From: an uncultured Erysipelotrichaceae bacterium
GTDB taxonomy: Bacteria; Bacillota_I; Bacilli_A; RF39; UBA660
Assembly (NCBI GenBank): GCA_902764145.1
Contig: CACWUS010000002.1
Location: 1 to 64,000 of the forward strand
Reading direction: 5' to 3'
Length of the DNA stretch: 64,000 nt
Part shown: one piece after another, positions 1 to 9,187 of the stretch
How the letters are laid out: each line of letters starts with the position of its first letter
How positions within the stretch are numbered: the first letter of the stretch is position 1
The notes under the pieces: generated by a model
Database searches by the model: none
What the model saw: the letters and a program-made list of their open reading frames with translations, nothing else
What the model was told of the DNA's origin: nothing
Translations under genes and position numbers: made by a program

Positions 1-2091
1 GTAACAAATGAAACAAAAGTAACAAATCCAGAGAATCATACAATATATGCAAGATGGAGTGCAAATACATTAAAGATAACATATTATGCAAATGGTGGAG
101 TAGGAACAAATGAAAGTGGAACAACAGTAAGTGAGAAACTAGCCACATGGACATACAATTATGATGGAGAAAACTTCAAAGAAAATGGACTACCAAACTA
201 TACAGGAAATGGGTATTGGAGACTAACAAAGAGTGGATGGACAGCAACAGGATACTGGCATTTAGGAAGTGGTACTGGAACAACAAAAATCAATGTTGAT
301 ACGAAATATAATAAAGTACAAGATGCAATGAACGCATTAGGTAAAAGAGTAGATTTTGAAAATGGAGATATAGAAATAAGTTTATATGCAGGATGGGATG
401 GAAATACATATACAGCATCATTTAATAAAAATGGAGCAACAAGTATAGGAAGTACTAATCTTAGTTGTAAAGTAACAAGTGGAAGTAGTTGTACAGTTGT
501 ATCCCCTAGTATAACAAGAAGTGGATATATAGTAGATGGATGGAGTACATCTTCAAGTGCAACAAGTGGAACAAAAGTAGGAAACAATATAACATTAAGT
601 GCAAATACAACATATTATGCAATAACACATAAAGATGTTGTAATAACATTTAATGCAAATGGAAATACAGTTTCTGATACGTCAAAGAGTTGTACAATAA
701 GGAACAATAATACAACATGTAGTATAACAAGTCCAACAATAACAACAAGTGGATTTAGTGTAATAGGATACTCAACTTCTGCTAGTAGTCATACAAGTAG
801 TTGGGATCAAAATACTGTTAAAAATGTAAGTGATAATGCAACATACTATGCACAATCAAGTAAAGCAGGTAAGACAATTACAATAACATTTAATGCAAAT
901 GGAAATACAATAGCATCTACATCTAAATCATGTCAACTTGAAACAGTATATAATGGGGAAAGTCAGGCTGGTGCATGTAGTATAACAAGTCCAGCAATAA
1001 CAGCGCCAAGTGGATTTAGTGTAGTTGGATATTCAACAGCAGCAGGAACTCATACAAGTAGTTGGAATCATGACACAGAAAAAGATGTAAGTGACGATGC
1101 AACATACTATGCGCAATCAAGTAAAGCTAAAGTAACACTAACAGCTAAATGGAATGCTAATGGTAGTACACTAAGTTCTACAGCCAATAGTACATGTGAT
1201 TTGGCAGCGGTATATAATGGAGCAACTCAGGAAACAAGTTGTACAGTAAATGCACCAACAATAACAAGAAGTGGATATTCGATTATAGGATTTAACACTT
1301 CGGCAAGTGCTACAACAAATAATTCAAGTTATAATACAAGTACTAAGAAATTAACACTTACAAGTAGTAATGATAATAAAACTTGGTATGCAATTACAAT
1401 GATTTGTAATAGATGGGTTCGTGTTGGTGATCAAAGCCCAATTGAGAAGCAAAGATGGGAATTTTATAGAAATTGTAATAAATTGACAGGTTGGATATAT
1501 ACATCAAATGATTTAGGGCTTAATAATCCTGATAGTGGTCTTGAAAATATTAATTATGTTAATTGGAATTCATATTTATCTCAAATTTATAATTCGACTC
1601 GTTATAAAAATCATAAAGATAATTTCTATTATTTAAATGAATATGGGTATATGATTTCTGGATGGCATTATATTAATGGAAATTGGTATTATTTTAACAA
1701 TAATCAAATAGATGACGGTACTTTAATGCAAAATCGTAGTGGTATGATGTATCATGATAGAATTGTTGGTGGAAATTCAGACTATAAAACTACATATGGT
1801 ATATGGGATAAAAACAAAAAAATTCAGCTTGGAACAAGCGGAGCATGTGATAAAAGTGGTGATAATGCCTGCGTAAATGTGTGGCTAAGAACAGGATATC
1901 TATATGAAAAAGATGCAAGTGGTAATTGGGTAAATAGAAGATATTGGCAATATAGTGGCTCTGATGGAAAACCATATGTAAATACAACAAAAACAATTAA
2001 TGGAACATCTTATACATTTGATTCTAAAGGAAGATGTACAAATAATAATTATGCATGTGGAGATTCGGATATTAATGGTTATGTATATTAG
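1..2091 (+). CDS. InlB B-repeat surface protein with C-terminal cell-wall-binding-like repeats (5' truncated)
   Basis: The reading frame is open from base 1, so the gene begins before the window; 696 codons are visible. The first ~465 codons are successive Listeria-Bacteroides (InlB B-type) beta repeats, recognisable by the 'SGY..DGWS', 'TYYA' and 'YARW' signatures. Four of them carry a cysteine pair just before the 'SP.IT.SG' segment. From about base 1399 the protein changes to an aromatic-rich region with a choline-binding/glucan-binding-like unit (YYLNEYGYMISGWHYING, then NWYYFNNN). It is probably an exported adhesin or wall-bound protein. Codon usage also shifts near base 1395, from ACA/AGT-rich to plain AT-rich. 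The signal peptide is not in the window. A hairpin terminator follows. Confidence 0.85.
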   Translation, partial: VTNETKVTNPENHTIYARWSANTLKITYYANGGVGTNESGTTVSEKLATWTYNYDGENFKENGLPNYTGNGYWRLTKSGWTATGYWHLGSGTGTTKINVDTKYNKVQDAMNALGKRVDFENGDIEISLYAGWDGNTYTASFNKNGATSIGSTNLSCKVTSGSSCTVVSPSITRSGYIVDGWSTSSSATSGTKVGNNITLSANTTYYAITHKDVVITFNANGNTVSDTSKSCTIRNNNTTCSITSPTITTSGFSVIGYSTSASSHTSSWDQNTVKNVSDNATYYAQSSKAGKTITITFNANGNTIASTSKSCQLETVYNGESQAGACSITSPAITAPSGFSVVGYSTAAGTHTSSWNHDTEKDVSDDATYYAQSSKAKVTLTAKWNANGSTLSSTANSTCDLAAVYNGATQETSCTVNAPTITRSGYSIIGFNTSASATTNNSSYNTSTKKLTLTSSNDNKTWYAITMICNRWVRVGDQSPIEKQRWEFYRNCNKLTGWIYTSNDLGLNNPDSGLENINYVNWNSYLSQIYNSTRYKNHKDNFYYLNEYGYMISGWHYINGNWYYFNNNQIDDGTLMQNRSGMMYHDRIVGGNSDYKTTYGIWDKNKKIQLGTSGACDKSGDNACVNVWLRTGYLYEKDASGNWVNRRYWQYSGSDGKPYVNTTKTINGTSYTFDSKGRCTNNNYACGDSDINGYVY

Positions 2092-2106
2092 TGATTTTAT
2101 AGTAAA

Positions 2107-2139
2107 AAGTAAGTATTAGTGATTAATACTTACTTTTTT
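2107..2139. terminator. Bidirectional intrinsic terminator
   Basis: A perfect 12-bp stem (AAGTAAGTATTA / TAATACTTACTT) with a 5-nt loop is followed by a T-run on the + strand and by a T-rich tract on the - strand. It lies between two convergent genes and overlaps the stop codon of the - strand gene. Confidence 0.8.
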
Positions 2140-2741
2140 AATATTAATGGTTTCTTTCCACGTAAAGTATCCATATATTCTTGGTCTATACCAGAAAGCA
2201 TTCTTATATCTTTATCAAATCCATTTTCTAGCATAAATTCTTTCAATGTATCAAACACATGATATTTACATCCTAATACACTAAGAGAAGTAGTTAAAAG
2301 CATTTTATCATAGTCAATAGTATGAGCAAATACATTTAGTGTAGATTTATTTAAACCTCTATTTCTAAAATATTGATTACATTCTGAATATTCAAGCAAT
2401 GTAACAGGTATAACTTGATTGTCTACAACATTTAAACAATTATCATGATAAATAATATCAGAAAGTATTGTATATGTACCTTTATTATTTTTAGAAACAC
2501 AAATTAAATATCGTATGCTTTCACCTCTTGTAAGCATACAGGCAGTATCTATATATTGTAGTCCCATTACCATTCCATAACTTTTACCAGTAACAAAGCA
2601 ATTATTTATTTTATCATAATAATTATTTTTAATAAAATTAATCATTTCTTCTTTATTCAAATTTAAATACAATCTATCATCTAGATTTACATCTTCAATA
2701 TATTCATATTCCCATCTTTTTAATGTTTCAACATCTATCAT
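2130..2741 (-). CDS. Hypothetical protein, 203 aa
   Basis: I do not recognise the family. The product is soluble, without a signal peptide or membrane segment, and has mixed alpha/beta character. The C-terminal half (NQYFRNRGL...TTSLSVLGCKYHVF) is loosely like an acetyltransferase fold, but no clear acetyl-CoA motif is visible. I place the start at the ATG at 2741, because AGAGG stands 5 nt upstream; a GTG at 2747 would overlap that ribosome binding site. It is convergent with the B-repeat gene and shares its terminator. Confidence 0.7.
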   Translation of the reverse strand: MIDVETLKRWEYEYIEDVNLDDRLYLNLNKEEMINFIKNNYYDKINNCFVTGKSYGMVMGLQYIDTACMLTRGESIRYLICVSKNNKGTYTILSDIIYHDNCLNVVDNQVIPVTLLEYSECNQYFRNRGLNKSTLNVFAHTIDYDKMLLTTSLSVLGCKYHVFDTLKEFMLENGFDKDIRMLSGIDQEYMDTLRGKKPLILKK

Positions 2742-2801
2742 AGACACCTCTAATGAAAGTTATTCTATCATATTATTAATATATAGACAATAAAATTAAA
2801 T

Positions 2802-3014
2802 ATGGTTAAAAGAATTATTTTTTTTATATTAGGTATAATTATATGTTCATATTCTTTAATGTTTATTATAATTTATCTTAATTTATTAAAAATGGATTAT
2901 TCATTATTGGATTATATAAAACATATATTTACAAGTTTTGAGTGTTTAATAATATTTTTGGGAATAATATTTATATATATATCATTATGGAGGAAAAATG
3001 AATTACATTTATAA
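2802..3014 (+). CDS. Small two-TM membrane protein
   Basis: 70 aa with two predicted membrane helices (about residues 4-26 and 44-63) and a short basic C-terminus. No family is recognised. It overlaps the next gene by 17 bp, so the two are probably co-translated. No Shine-Dalgarno sequence precedes the ATG; instead a TAAAAT box ends 5 nt before it, which would fit a leaderless transcript. Confidence 0.6.
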   Translation: MVKRIIFFILGIIICSYSLMFIIIYLNLLKMDYSLLDYIKHIFTSFECLIIFLGIIFIYISLWRKNELHL

Positions 3015-3579
3015 TATAAAAGTTAATTTAAAAAATAAATTATATAATTTTTATGAGTGGGATAGTGAAATAACATGTATAAATAGAATCAAAATATATT
3101 TAGTTGATGATACAACATATAATGACATTATTAATATGAATGCAAAAGTTGATAATACCTTTTTAAATGAATTAAAAACATTTGATAATATGTGTTTATT
3201 TACAAATGATATAGATGTTGTATGTATTAAGTTTAATAATAATGGATGTATAGACCTTATTAGTAAACTTGATTTAGAAGAAGAATTAGAAGTATTAAAT
3301 GAAATTAGTAATAAAAATAAGATAGATTTAAATTATAAAAGGATAGATGCATCAAATAACTATTCATTAAATACTAAAGAACAAAATGAAGATATTAAAG
3401 TAATTAAAGAATATTTAAAAAATAATAAAGATAATATTGAAGTAATTGATTATATATATTATGAAATATTTCATAGTTCAAGAGCTAGTAATAAATATGA
3501 AAAGATAATTTCTAAAATTGATAATGATTATTTACAAATGGGTGATAAACTTAGAAATCTTATTAAATTATTAGTATAA
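2998..3579 (+). CDS. DUF3603 (YjbA-like) family protein
   Basis: 193 aa, soluble. The N-terminus (MNYIYNIKVN...NFYEW) and the central segment (MCLFTNDIDVVCIKFNNNG) resemble Bacillus YjbA, whose N-terminus is MQYLHDVWVN...HFHEW. The function of that family is not known. The C-terminal part is lysine/asparagine-rich and helical. GGAGG stands 5 nt before the ATG, inside the end of the upstream membrane-protein gene. The family call rests on remembered sequence similarity and needs a profile search. Confidence 0.6.
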   Translation: MNYIYNIKVNLKNKLYNFYEWDSEITCINRIKIYLVDDTTYNDIINMNAKVDNTFLNELKTFDNMCLFTNDIDVVCIKFNNNGCIDLISKLDLEEELEVLNEISNKNKIDLNYKRIDASNNYSLNTKEQNEDIKVIKEYLKNNKDNIEVIDYIYYEIFHSSRASNKYEKIISKIDNDYLQMGDKLRNLIKLLV

Positions 3580-3618
3580 CTAAATAATTTTTACAAATAA
3601 TATAACTAGGAGGAAATT

Positions 3619-4161
3619 ATGAAAAGAATAATTACAATCTTTTTAGTAACATTAATTCTATTTGGATGTAGTTTAACAAATACCCCTAGTAGTAAAGTTA
3701 GTATGTATTTAGATAATTTTAATAAGTTAACCGATGATGTTATTTTGGATGTTGAAGCAAAAGTATCAAATGAAAACTTGTCTAATAAGAATAAGGATAC
3801 TTACAAAAAGGTTTTATCTAGAGTTTACCAAGATATGAAATATGAAATAAAAGATGAAAGTATAAATGGAGATAAAGCTATAGTAGTGACTAAAATATCT
3901 GTGTATGATTTATATAAAGTAAAGAAAGAATCAGATAATTATATGAATGAAAATACAACTGAATTTTTTAAAACGGATAATACATTTGATACAGATTTAT
4001 ATGATGAATATAGATTAAATAAAATGCTTGAAGCAAAAGATATGGTAGATTATGAAATAACATTCAATTTAAATAAGAAAAATGGAGAATGGATACTAGA
4101 AACTCCTGATAGGGTTATGTTAGAAAAATTAAATGGATTATATAATTATAGTAACGAATGA
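3619..4161 (+). CDS. Putative lipoprotein, 180 aa
   Basis: The N-terminus is a typical lipoprotein signal: MKR, a hydrophobic core (IITIFLVTLIL) and the lipobox LFGC with Cys17. The mature part is charged and helical, then has a beta-like C-terminal stretch (VDYEITFNLNKKNGEWILETPDR), as in small DUF-type substrate-binding or NTF2-like lipoproteins. No specific family is recognised. AGGAGG precedes the ATG. It lies just before the pilin-like B-repeat gene but is probably separated from it by a weak hairpin. Confidence 0.7.
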   Translation: MKRIITIFLVTLILFGCSLTNTPSSKVSMYLDNFNKLTDDVILDVEAKVSNENLSNKNKDTYKKVLSRVYQDMKYEIKDESINGDKAIVVTKISVYDLYKVKKESDNYMNENTTEFFKTDNTFDTDLYDEYRLNKMLEAKDMVDYEITFNLNKKNGEWILETPDRVMLEKLNGLYNYSNE

Positions 4162-4193
4162 AAAGCTCTTTTAAAAAAGAACTTTTTATTTTA
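4160..4193 (+). terminator. Probable weak terminator
   Basis: An imperfect A/T-rich stem (AAAAGCTCTTTT / AAAAGAACTTTT, one mismatch) is followed by a T-rich tract directly after the lipoprotein stop codon. Confidence 0.45.
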
Positions 4194-4216
4194 TAATTAT
4201 AATAGGTGAATGGTGT

Positions 4217-7000
4217 ATGAAGAAAAGAGTAGGATTTACTTTAGTGGAATTACTAGCAGTAATAGCGATACTTGCAATACTTGTAATAATAGCATTACCA
4301 AATGTAATGAGAATGTTTAATGATGCTAAGAAGAGTACATTTATATCAGAAGCGAAAATAATACATAAACAAGTTTCTTCTGATTATGTTAAGGATAGTT
4401 TTAATACAAGCGGTTATAAATATTATTGTCAAATAGAAGATATAAAGACAGATTTTACAATAGAAGGGGAACCTAAATTAGATATATGTGAGAAATTAGA
4501 TTTGACAACAACAAAGAATTATTATGCAGAAGTATCAAGTAATGGAGTAATATTATATATAGTAGTATATGATGGATCATTTTATTATGTAGCATATGGA
4601 GAAGATGCTGATAATATCAAAAATATAAATGAAGATAATGTTCATGAAATTAAAGAGGGAGAAACACCAGAACCTATTATTCCAGATGATCCTATTTATC
4701 CTCAAGATACATTTATAATAACATATGATGCTAATGGTGGAGAAAATGCACCAAATAGTCAAACTAAAGATAAAGATAAAGATATCACTTTATCAGATAT
4801 TATACCTACAAGAAATGGATATATCTTTGAAGGATGGAATAGTAAAAGCGATGGAAGTGGATTAGATTATCAAAGTGGTAGTACTTATTCTAATAATGAA
4901 AGTATTACTTTGTATGCAAAGTGGAAAGATTCAGTTAAACCAAAAGTAAAAATTACTGCTTATAATTATGATGAAAATAGAGAAAATAAAGTTGGAACAA
5001 ATATTATATTAGATGAACAAACGTTTATAGAAAATGGAGAATATATAGTAAGTAGTGAATGGTTAAATAATGGAATAACATTTAAAATAGAAACTGAAGA
5101 TGATGAATCTGGAATTGATAGTATTAAATGGAGTTGGAATAAATCAGGAAGTATTAGTGATACTGGAAATGAATATACTTCTTCTAGTACTTATAAAGAA
5201 CATATGGCTATTAAATATCCTTATTTTGTAGCAAATGGATATAGAAAAGGACAATGGGATGTTACAGATAAAAATAATAATACAATTATAATTACAATAA
5301 TTGCAAAAATAGATAGTATAAGTCCTGCTGCTTATTATACTGCATCTTCAAATCAAGCATTATTAAAATGCGAAGATAATTTGGAATTATCCGGATATTA
5401 TTTTGGTACTAAAAGCTTATTGTTAGATTCAGATTATAATAAAACAAATGGAACAATTAAAGAGTGGAATTCAAATATAAATAGTAGCGGAACATATTAT
5501 GTATTTTGTAAAGATCAAGCAGGAAATGTTTCTGGATCTAGTTCAAAAGAATATTATACTGTGTCATATGATGCTAATGGTGGAACTAATGCTCCAAATC
5601 AACAATTAAAGTTAAATGGTGCTAATCTAACATTATCAAATGAAACTCCTATAAGAAGTGGATATACATTTAAAGGATGGAATACAAAAAGAGATGGAAG
5701 TGGAACAGATTATCTAAAAGGCTCATTATATAGCGAAAATGAAACAATAGTACTTTATGCTCAATGGAAAGATATAGCAAAACCTAGTGTCAAAATAACA
5801 ACATATAATTATGACTCAACTAAAAATAACAAAGTTGGATCAAAAATAGTAAAATCATTACAAACATTTTCTGATAACAAAACATTAATAGTAAGCGATA
5901 ATTGGTTAGATAATGGAGTAACATTCAAACTAGAAATAGAAGATATTGGTTCAGGAATAAAAAATGTTGAATTTAAATGGAATAAACAAGGCGTTTATAC
6001 AGATTCAGGTGAAACTTATAATGGTTCAACAACTTATTCATCTCCTTTTGATACTATATATACATCTGTGTCATCTGATGGATATAGAAGATGTGAATGG
6101 ATAATTACAGATAATGAAAATAATATATTGACAATAAAAGTTATTGTTAAGATTGATAGCACTAAACCAACTTCAACATTTAATATATCATCTAGTGAAG
6201 CTACATTAAAATGTGAAGATAATGTAGGACTTTCAGGATATTATTTTGGAACAAGTAATAATCCTTCTTCAAGTGATTATACTACAACAACTGCAACAAG
6301 TAAGAGTTGGACAAGTGGAGTAACAGCTGGCAAAACATATTATGTATTTTGCAAAGATCAAGCAGGAAATATATCTAACATTAATTCAAAAGGTAATTAT
6401 ATAGTATCGTATGATGCTAATGGTGGAAATGGAGCGCCAAATTCTCAGACAAAAATACATGGTATTAATTTAACATTATCAAATACTGTTCCAACAAGAA
6501 TAGGATACACATTTACAGGATGGAATACAAAGAAAGATGAAAGTGGAAAAAATTATTCTAAAGGAGAAACTTATAGTACAAATGCAAATGTTACATTATA
6601 TGCAAAGTGGACTTATAGTGTTGCATGTTATAAATCAATAGGTGCAGTAGTATGTAGAAAGAGTCCTGATAATAGTTCATCATTAGTAATCCAGTATGAT
6701 AATCAATATTTCAATACGGATTATGAAGTAACTGGACCATATAAATATACTAATGGAACAACAAAAACTGTAAAATGGAGACATGCTATGAGGTATGATT
6801 GTTATGTACCAGAAGAATATATTAATAAACTAACAAATGGAGAATGTCCATCTGGAGGTTCAGACGGAGGAGAAGGATTGTGTGGTCAATGTTTCTCAAA
6901 TTCTGATTGTGGACGTGGAACATGTAGTGGAACTTGTTATTCAGGAACTACAGGCAAATCATATAGTTGTTGTGTAATTGATGGAAGACAATGTAATTAA
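4217..7000 (+). CDS. Prepilin-type N-terminus fused to InlB B-repeats and a Cys-rich tail
   Basis: 927 aa. Residues 2-28 are a textbook type IV prepilin signal: KKRVG^FTLVE, then a long hydrophobic helix ending in IIALP. Cleavage would fall after Gly6 and the conserved Glu is at mature position 5. Residues ~30-150 look like a pseudopilin globular region. Three B-repeats follow (about 165-236, 449-517 and 729-799; 'YDANGG.NAPN', 'GW', 'LYAKW'). They alternate with two Ig-like modules that each hold 'LKCEDN' and 'FCKDQAGN' cysteines. The last ~125 residues contain twelve cysteines. I infer a surface appendage or adhesin exported by a pilin-like route. No prepilin peptidase or assembly ATPase lies in this window. 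Confidence 0.85.
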   Translation: MKKRVGFTLVELLAVIAILAILVIIALPNVMRMFNDAKKSTFISEAKIIHKQVSSDYVKDSFNTSGYKYYCQIEDIKTDFTIEGEPKLDICEKLDLTTTKNYYAEVSSNGVILYIVVYDGSFYYVAYGEDADNIKNINEDNVHEIKEGETPEPIIPDDPIYPQDTFIITYDANGGENAPNSQTKDKDKDITLSDIIPTRNGYIFEGWNSKSDGSGLDYQSGSTYSNNESITLYAKWKDSVKPKVKITAYNYDENRENKVGTNIILDEQTFIENGEYIVSSEWLNNGITFKIETEDDESGIDSIKWSWNKSGSISDTGNEYTSSSTYKEHMAIKYPYFVANGYRKGQWDVTDKNNNTIIITIIAKIDSISPAAYYTASSNQALLKCEDNLELSGYYFGTKSLLLDSDYNKTNGTIKEWNSNINSSGTYYVFCKDQAGNVSGSSSKEYYTVSYDANGGTNAPNQQLKLNGANLTLSNETPIRSGYTFKGWNTKRDGSGTDYLKGSLYSENETIVLYAQWKDIAKPSVKITTYNYDSTKNNKVGSKIVKSLQTFSDNKTLIVSDNWLDNGVTFKLEIEDIGSGIKNVEFKWNKQGVYTDSGETYNGSTTYSSPFDTIYTSVSSDGYRRCEWIITDNENNILTIKVIVKIDSTKPTSTFNISSSEATLKCEDNVGLSGYYFGTSNNPSSSDYTTTTATSKSWTSGVTAGKTYYVFCKDQAGNISNINSKGNYIVSYDANGGNGAPNSQTKIHGINLTLSNTVPTRIGYTFTGWNTKKDESGKNYSKGETYSTNANVTLYAKWTYSVACYKSIGAVVCRKSPDNSSSLVIQYDNQYFNTDYEVTGPYKYTNGTTKTVKWRHAMRYDCYVPEEYINKLTNGECPSGGSDGGEGLCGQCFSNSDCGRGTCSGTCYSGTTGKSYSCCVIDGRQCN

Positions 7001-7026
7001 AAAGAATACTAAATGTATTCTTTTTT
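7000..7026 (+). terminator. Intrinsic terminator
   Basis: A perfect 10-bp stem (AAAAGAATAC / GTATTCTTTT) with a TAAAT loop is followed by TTTTTTA. It ends the pilin-like gene just before the NAD operon promoter. Confidence 0.8.
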
Positions 7027-7027
7027 A

Positions 7028-7056
7028 TTGACAAAAATAATGGTTTTTAATATAAT
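7028..7056 (+). promoter_or_regulatory. Promoter of the NAD(P) gene cluster
   Basis: A consensus TTGACA at 7028-7033 and TATAAT at 7051-7056 are separated by 17 bp, a perfect sigma-A-type promoter. Transcription should start near 7063 and give a leader of about 70 nt before pncB. Confidence 0.85.
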
Positions 7057-7064
7057 TTAATTAG

Positions 7065-7083
7065 AGGAAGACAAGATCTTCTT
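7065..7083 (+). promoter_or_regulatory. Inverted repeat at the start of the NAD operon transcript
   Basis: AGGAAGA / TCTTCTT arms (one G:T pair) around a CAAGA loop lie just downstream of the predicted transcription start. There is no T-run, so it is not a terminator. It could be an operator for the NrtR-like regulator encoded in the cluster, or an mRNA 5' stem; neither is shown. Confidence 0.4.
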
Positions 7084-7136
7084 TTATAAGAAAGTTTGTT
7101 TTTAACAAAATGTTAAAAAGTAATATGGAGGATAAT

Positions 7137-8591
7137 ATGAAAGAGAGATTACCAAGAAATTATAGTTTATTAGCAGATGCATATGAATTATTTATGTCAG
7201 ATTCATATGTTAAAAGTAAAAAAGAAACAATTGGTATATTTGATGCATTCTTTAGAGTTGTTCCAAATAAGGGTGGATATGCAATTATGGCTGGTGTTGA
7301 TAAGTTAATTGACTATATACAAAATTTACACTTTGATGAAGAAGACATTAAATATTTTAAAGAAAGTGGTTATAATTTTAGTGATGAATTTTTAGATTAT
7401 TTACGCAATTTTAAATTTAGTGGAGATATTTATGCTATTCCTGATGGAACACCTGTATTTCCAAATGAACCACTTGTAACTGTTAAAGCTCCTTTAATTG
7501 AAGCACAAATAATTGAAACAGCATTATTATCAATAATTAATGGAGCTATGGAACATGCTACTGGAGCAAGAAGAGTAGTTGAATCTACTCCTAAAAATGT
7601 TCCAATTATGGAATTTGGAGCAAGAAGAGCTGATGGACTTGAAGCAGCAATAGATGCTTCAATATATGGAATAATGGCTGGATGTGCTGGAACTAGTAAT
7701 GTACTTGCAGCTAATATGTTAGGAATTAAAGCTCTTGGAACTATGGCACATAGTTTTGTAGAAACATATGATAGTGAATTAGAAGCATTTAAAGAGTTTG
7801 CTAGCACTCATCCAAATAATGCTACACTTTTAGTAGACACATATGATACTTTAAGAGTTGGTGTACCAAATGCAATTAAAACATTTAACTGGATGAAGGA
7901 AAATAATATTACTACAGACAATATTGGTATTAGAATAGATTCAGGAGACCTTGCATATTTATCAATTAAATCAAGAGAAATGCTTGATAAAGCAGGATTT
8001 AAAAATGCTAAAATTTGTTTAAGTAATGGTCTTAATGCACAAACAATAGAATCATTAATTGTACAAGGAGCAAAGTTTGATTCACTTGGAGTAGGTGATA
8101 ATATATCTAAGCCAGAAGGAAGAATGGGTTGTGTTTATAAGGAAGTAGCTATAATTGAAAATGGAAAAGTAATACCTAAAATAAAACTTAGCAATGATAT
8201 TATTAAAATAGTAAATCCAGGTTTTAAAGAATTATATAGAGCATATGATAAAGAAAGTGGTTATGCAATTGCGGATGTAATGTGTTTAAAAGATGAAGAT
8301 ATAAAAAGAGATAATCTTAACATTACAAGTGTAAAAGAATTTGTAAAGAGTACGACAATTGATAATTTTGAATTAGTTAAATTACAAGAACCTATATTTA
8401 TAAATGGAAAGCTTGTGTATAAAGATAAAGACATTTTTGAAAAGAAAAAATATTGTAATGAATCAATGAATAAAATATATCCTGAAGTTAAAAGATTATT
8501 GAATCCACATGAGTACTTTGTTGATGGTACTGATGAATATATAAACTTAAAGAAAAATATGATTGAAGAAGCAAAGGATAAAAGAAAATGA
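7137..8591 (+). CDS. pncB: Nicotinate phosphoribosyltransferase
   Basis: 484 aa, the usual family length. The enzyme joins nicotinate to PRPP (with ATP) to make nicotinate mononucleotide, the entry step of NAD salvage. The N-terminal 'NYSLLADAYELFM' is a family hallmark, as are 'EFGARRADG' (about residues 159-167) and 'GTMAHSF' with the conserved His near 205. The 'SGDLAYLS' phosphate-binding loop follows. I start at the ATG at 7137, because GGAGG lies 5 nt upstream; the ATG at 7110 has no ribosome binding site. It is the first gene of the NAD cluster and overlaps the Nudix gene by 4 bp (ATGA). Confidence 0.93.
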   Translation: MKERLPRNYSLLADAYELFMSDSYVKSKKETIGIFDAFFRVVPNKGGYAIMAGVDKLIDYIQNLHFDEEDIKYFKESGYNFSDEFLDYLRNFKFSGDIYAIPDGTPVFPNEPLVTVKAPLIEAQIIETALLSIINGAMEHATGARRVVESTPKNVPIMEFGARRADGLEAAIDASIYGIMAGCAGTSNVLAANMLGIKALGTMAHSFVETYDSELEAFKEFASTHPNNATLLVDTYDTLRVGVPNAIKTFNWMKENNITTDNIGIRIDSGDLAYLSIKSREMLDKAGFKNAKICLSNGLNAQTIESLIVQGAKFDSLGVGDNISKPEGRMGCVYKEVAIIENGKVIPKIKLSNDIIKIVNPGFKELYRAYDKESGYAIADVMCLKDEDIKRDNLNITSVKEFVKSTTIDNFELVKLQEPIFINGKLVYKDKDIFEKKKYCNESMNKIYPEVKRLLNPHEYFVDGTDEYINLKKNMIEEAKDKRK

Positions 8592-9184
8592 GAAGAGAAA
8601 AATTAGAAGAATTAAAAGAATATATTTATGAACTAGAAACAATTAAAAAGGTTTTTAATGATAATGTTAAAAAAAGATTTATTAGTAGTACTCCATATCT
8701 ATTTACATTAAGAAATGGAAGAGTAATTCCTCGTGAGCAATTATTAAAAAATGGAATATCTGGTTCTGCAGTAATGGTAGCACCTCAAATAAAAGATAGC
8801 GATGAATTTATTGTTAATATTGAACCACGTGTATTTACTCATGAAGGAGTAGCTGTATCTTTCCCTGCAGGATACATAGAAAGCGGTGAAAAACCTATTG
8901 AAGCAGCAATGAGAGAATTAAGAGAAGAAACTGGTTACACTGCTAGAGAATTTGTTTTATTAGATTCATTTTATCAAGATGAAGGTGTAAGTGCAGCATT
9001 TAATCATTCGTTTTTAGCACTCGATTCAGAAAGAAAATATGAACAAGAACTTGGTGAAAATGAAATAGTTAAGTATATGTCATTAACTCTTGATGAAATA
9101 TTAGAAGTTGAGAAAATGGGTTATGTAAGTGGATCAAATACTAAATTAACTCTAGCTAAAATAAAAGATTATTATAGGAGGTAA
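8588..9184 (+). CDS. nudF: Nudix hydrolase, ADP-ribose pyrophosphatase type
   Basis: 198 aa. A complete Nudix box is present (GYIESGEKPIEAAM then RELREETGY: G-x5-E-x7-RELxEETG). The preceding 'PAGYIE' and following 'YQDEGVS' segments are typical of ADP-ribose pyrophosphatases, which split ADP-ribose to AMP and ribose 5-phosphate. The ATGA overlap with pncB and the 3-nt gap to nadE indicate translational coupling. In this setting it probably clears ADP-ribose released by NAD turnover. Substrate specificity is inferred from context and motif only. Confidence 0.88.
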   Translation: MRREKLEELKEYIYELETIKKVFNDNVKKRFISSTPYLFTLRNGRVIPREQLLKNGISGSAVMVAPQIKDSDEFIVNIEPRVFTHEGVAVSFPAGYIESGEKPIEAAMRELREETGYTAREFVLLDSFYQDEGVSAAFNHSFLALDSERKYEQELGENEIVKYMSLTLDEILEVEKMGYVSGSNTKLTLAKIKDYYRR

Positions 9185-9187
9185 GAA

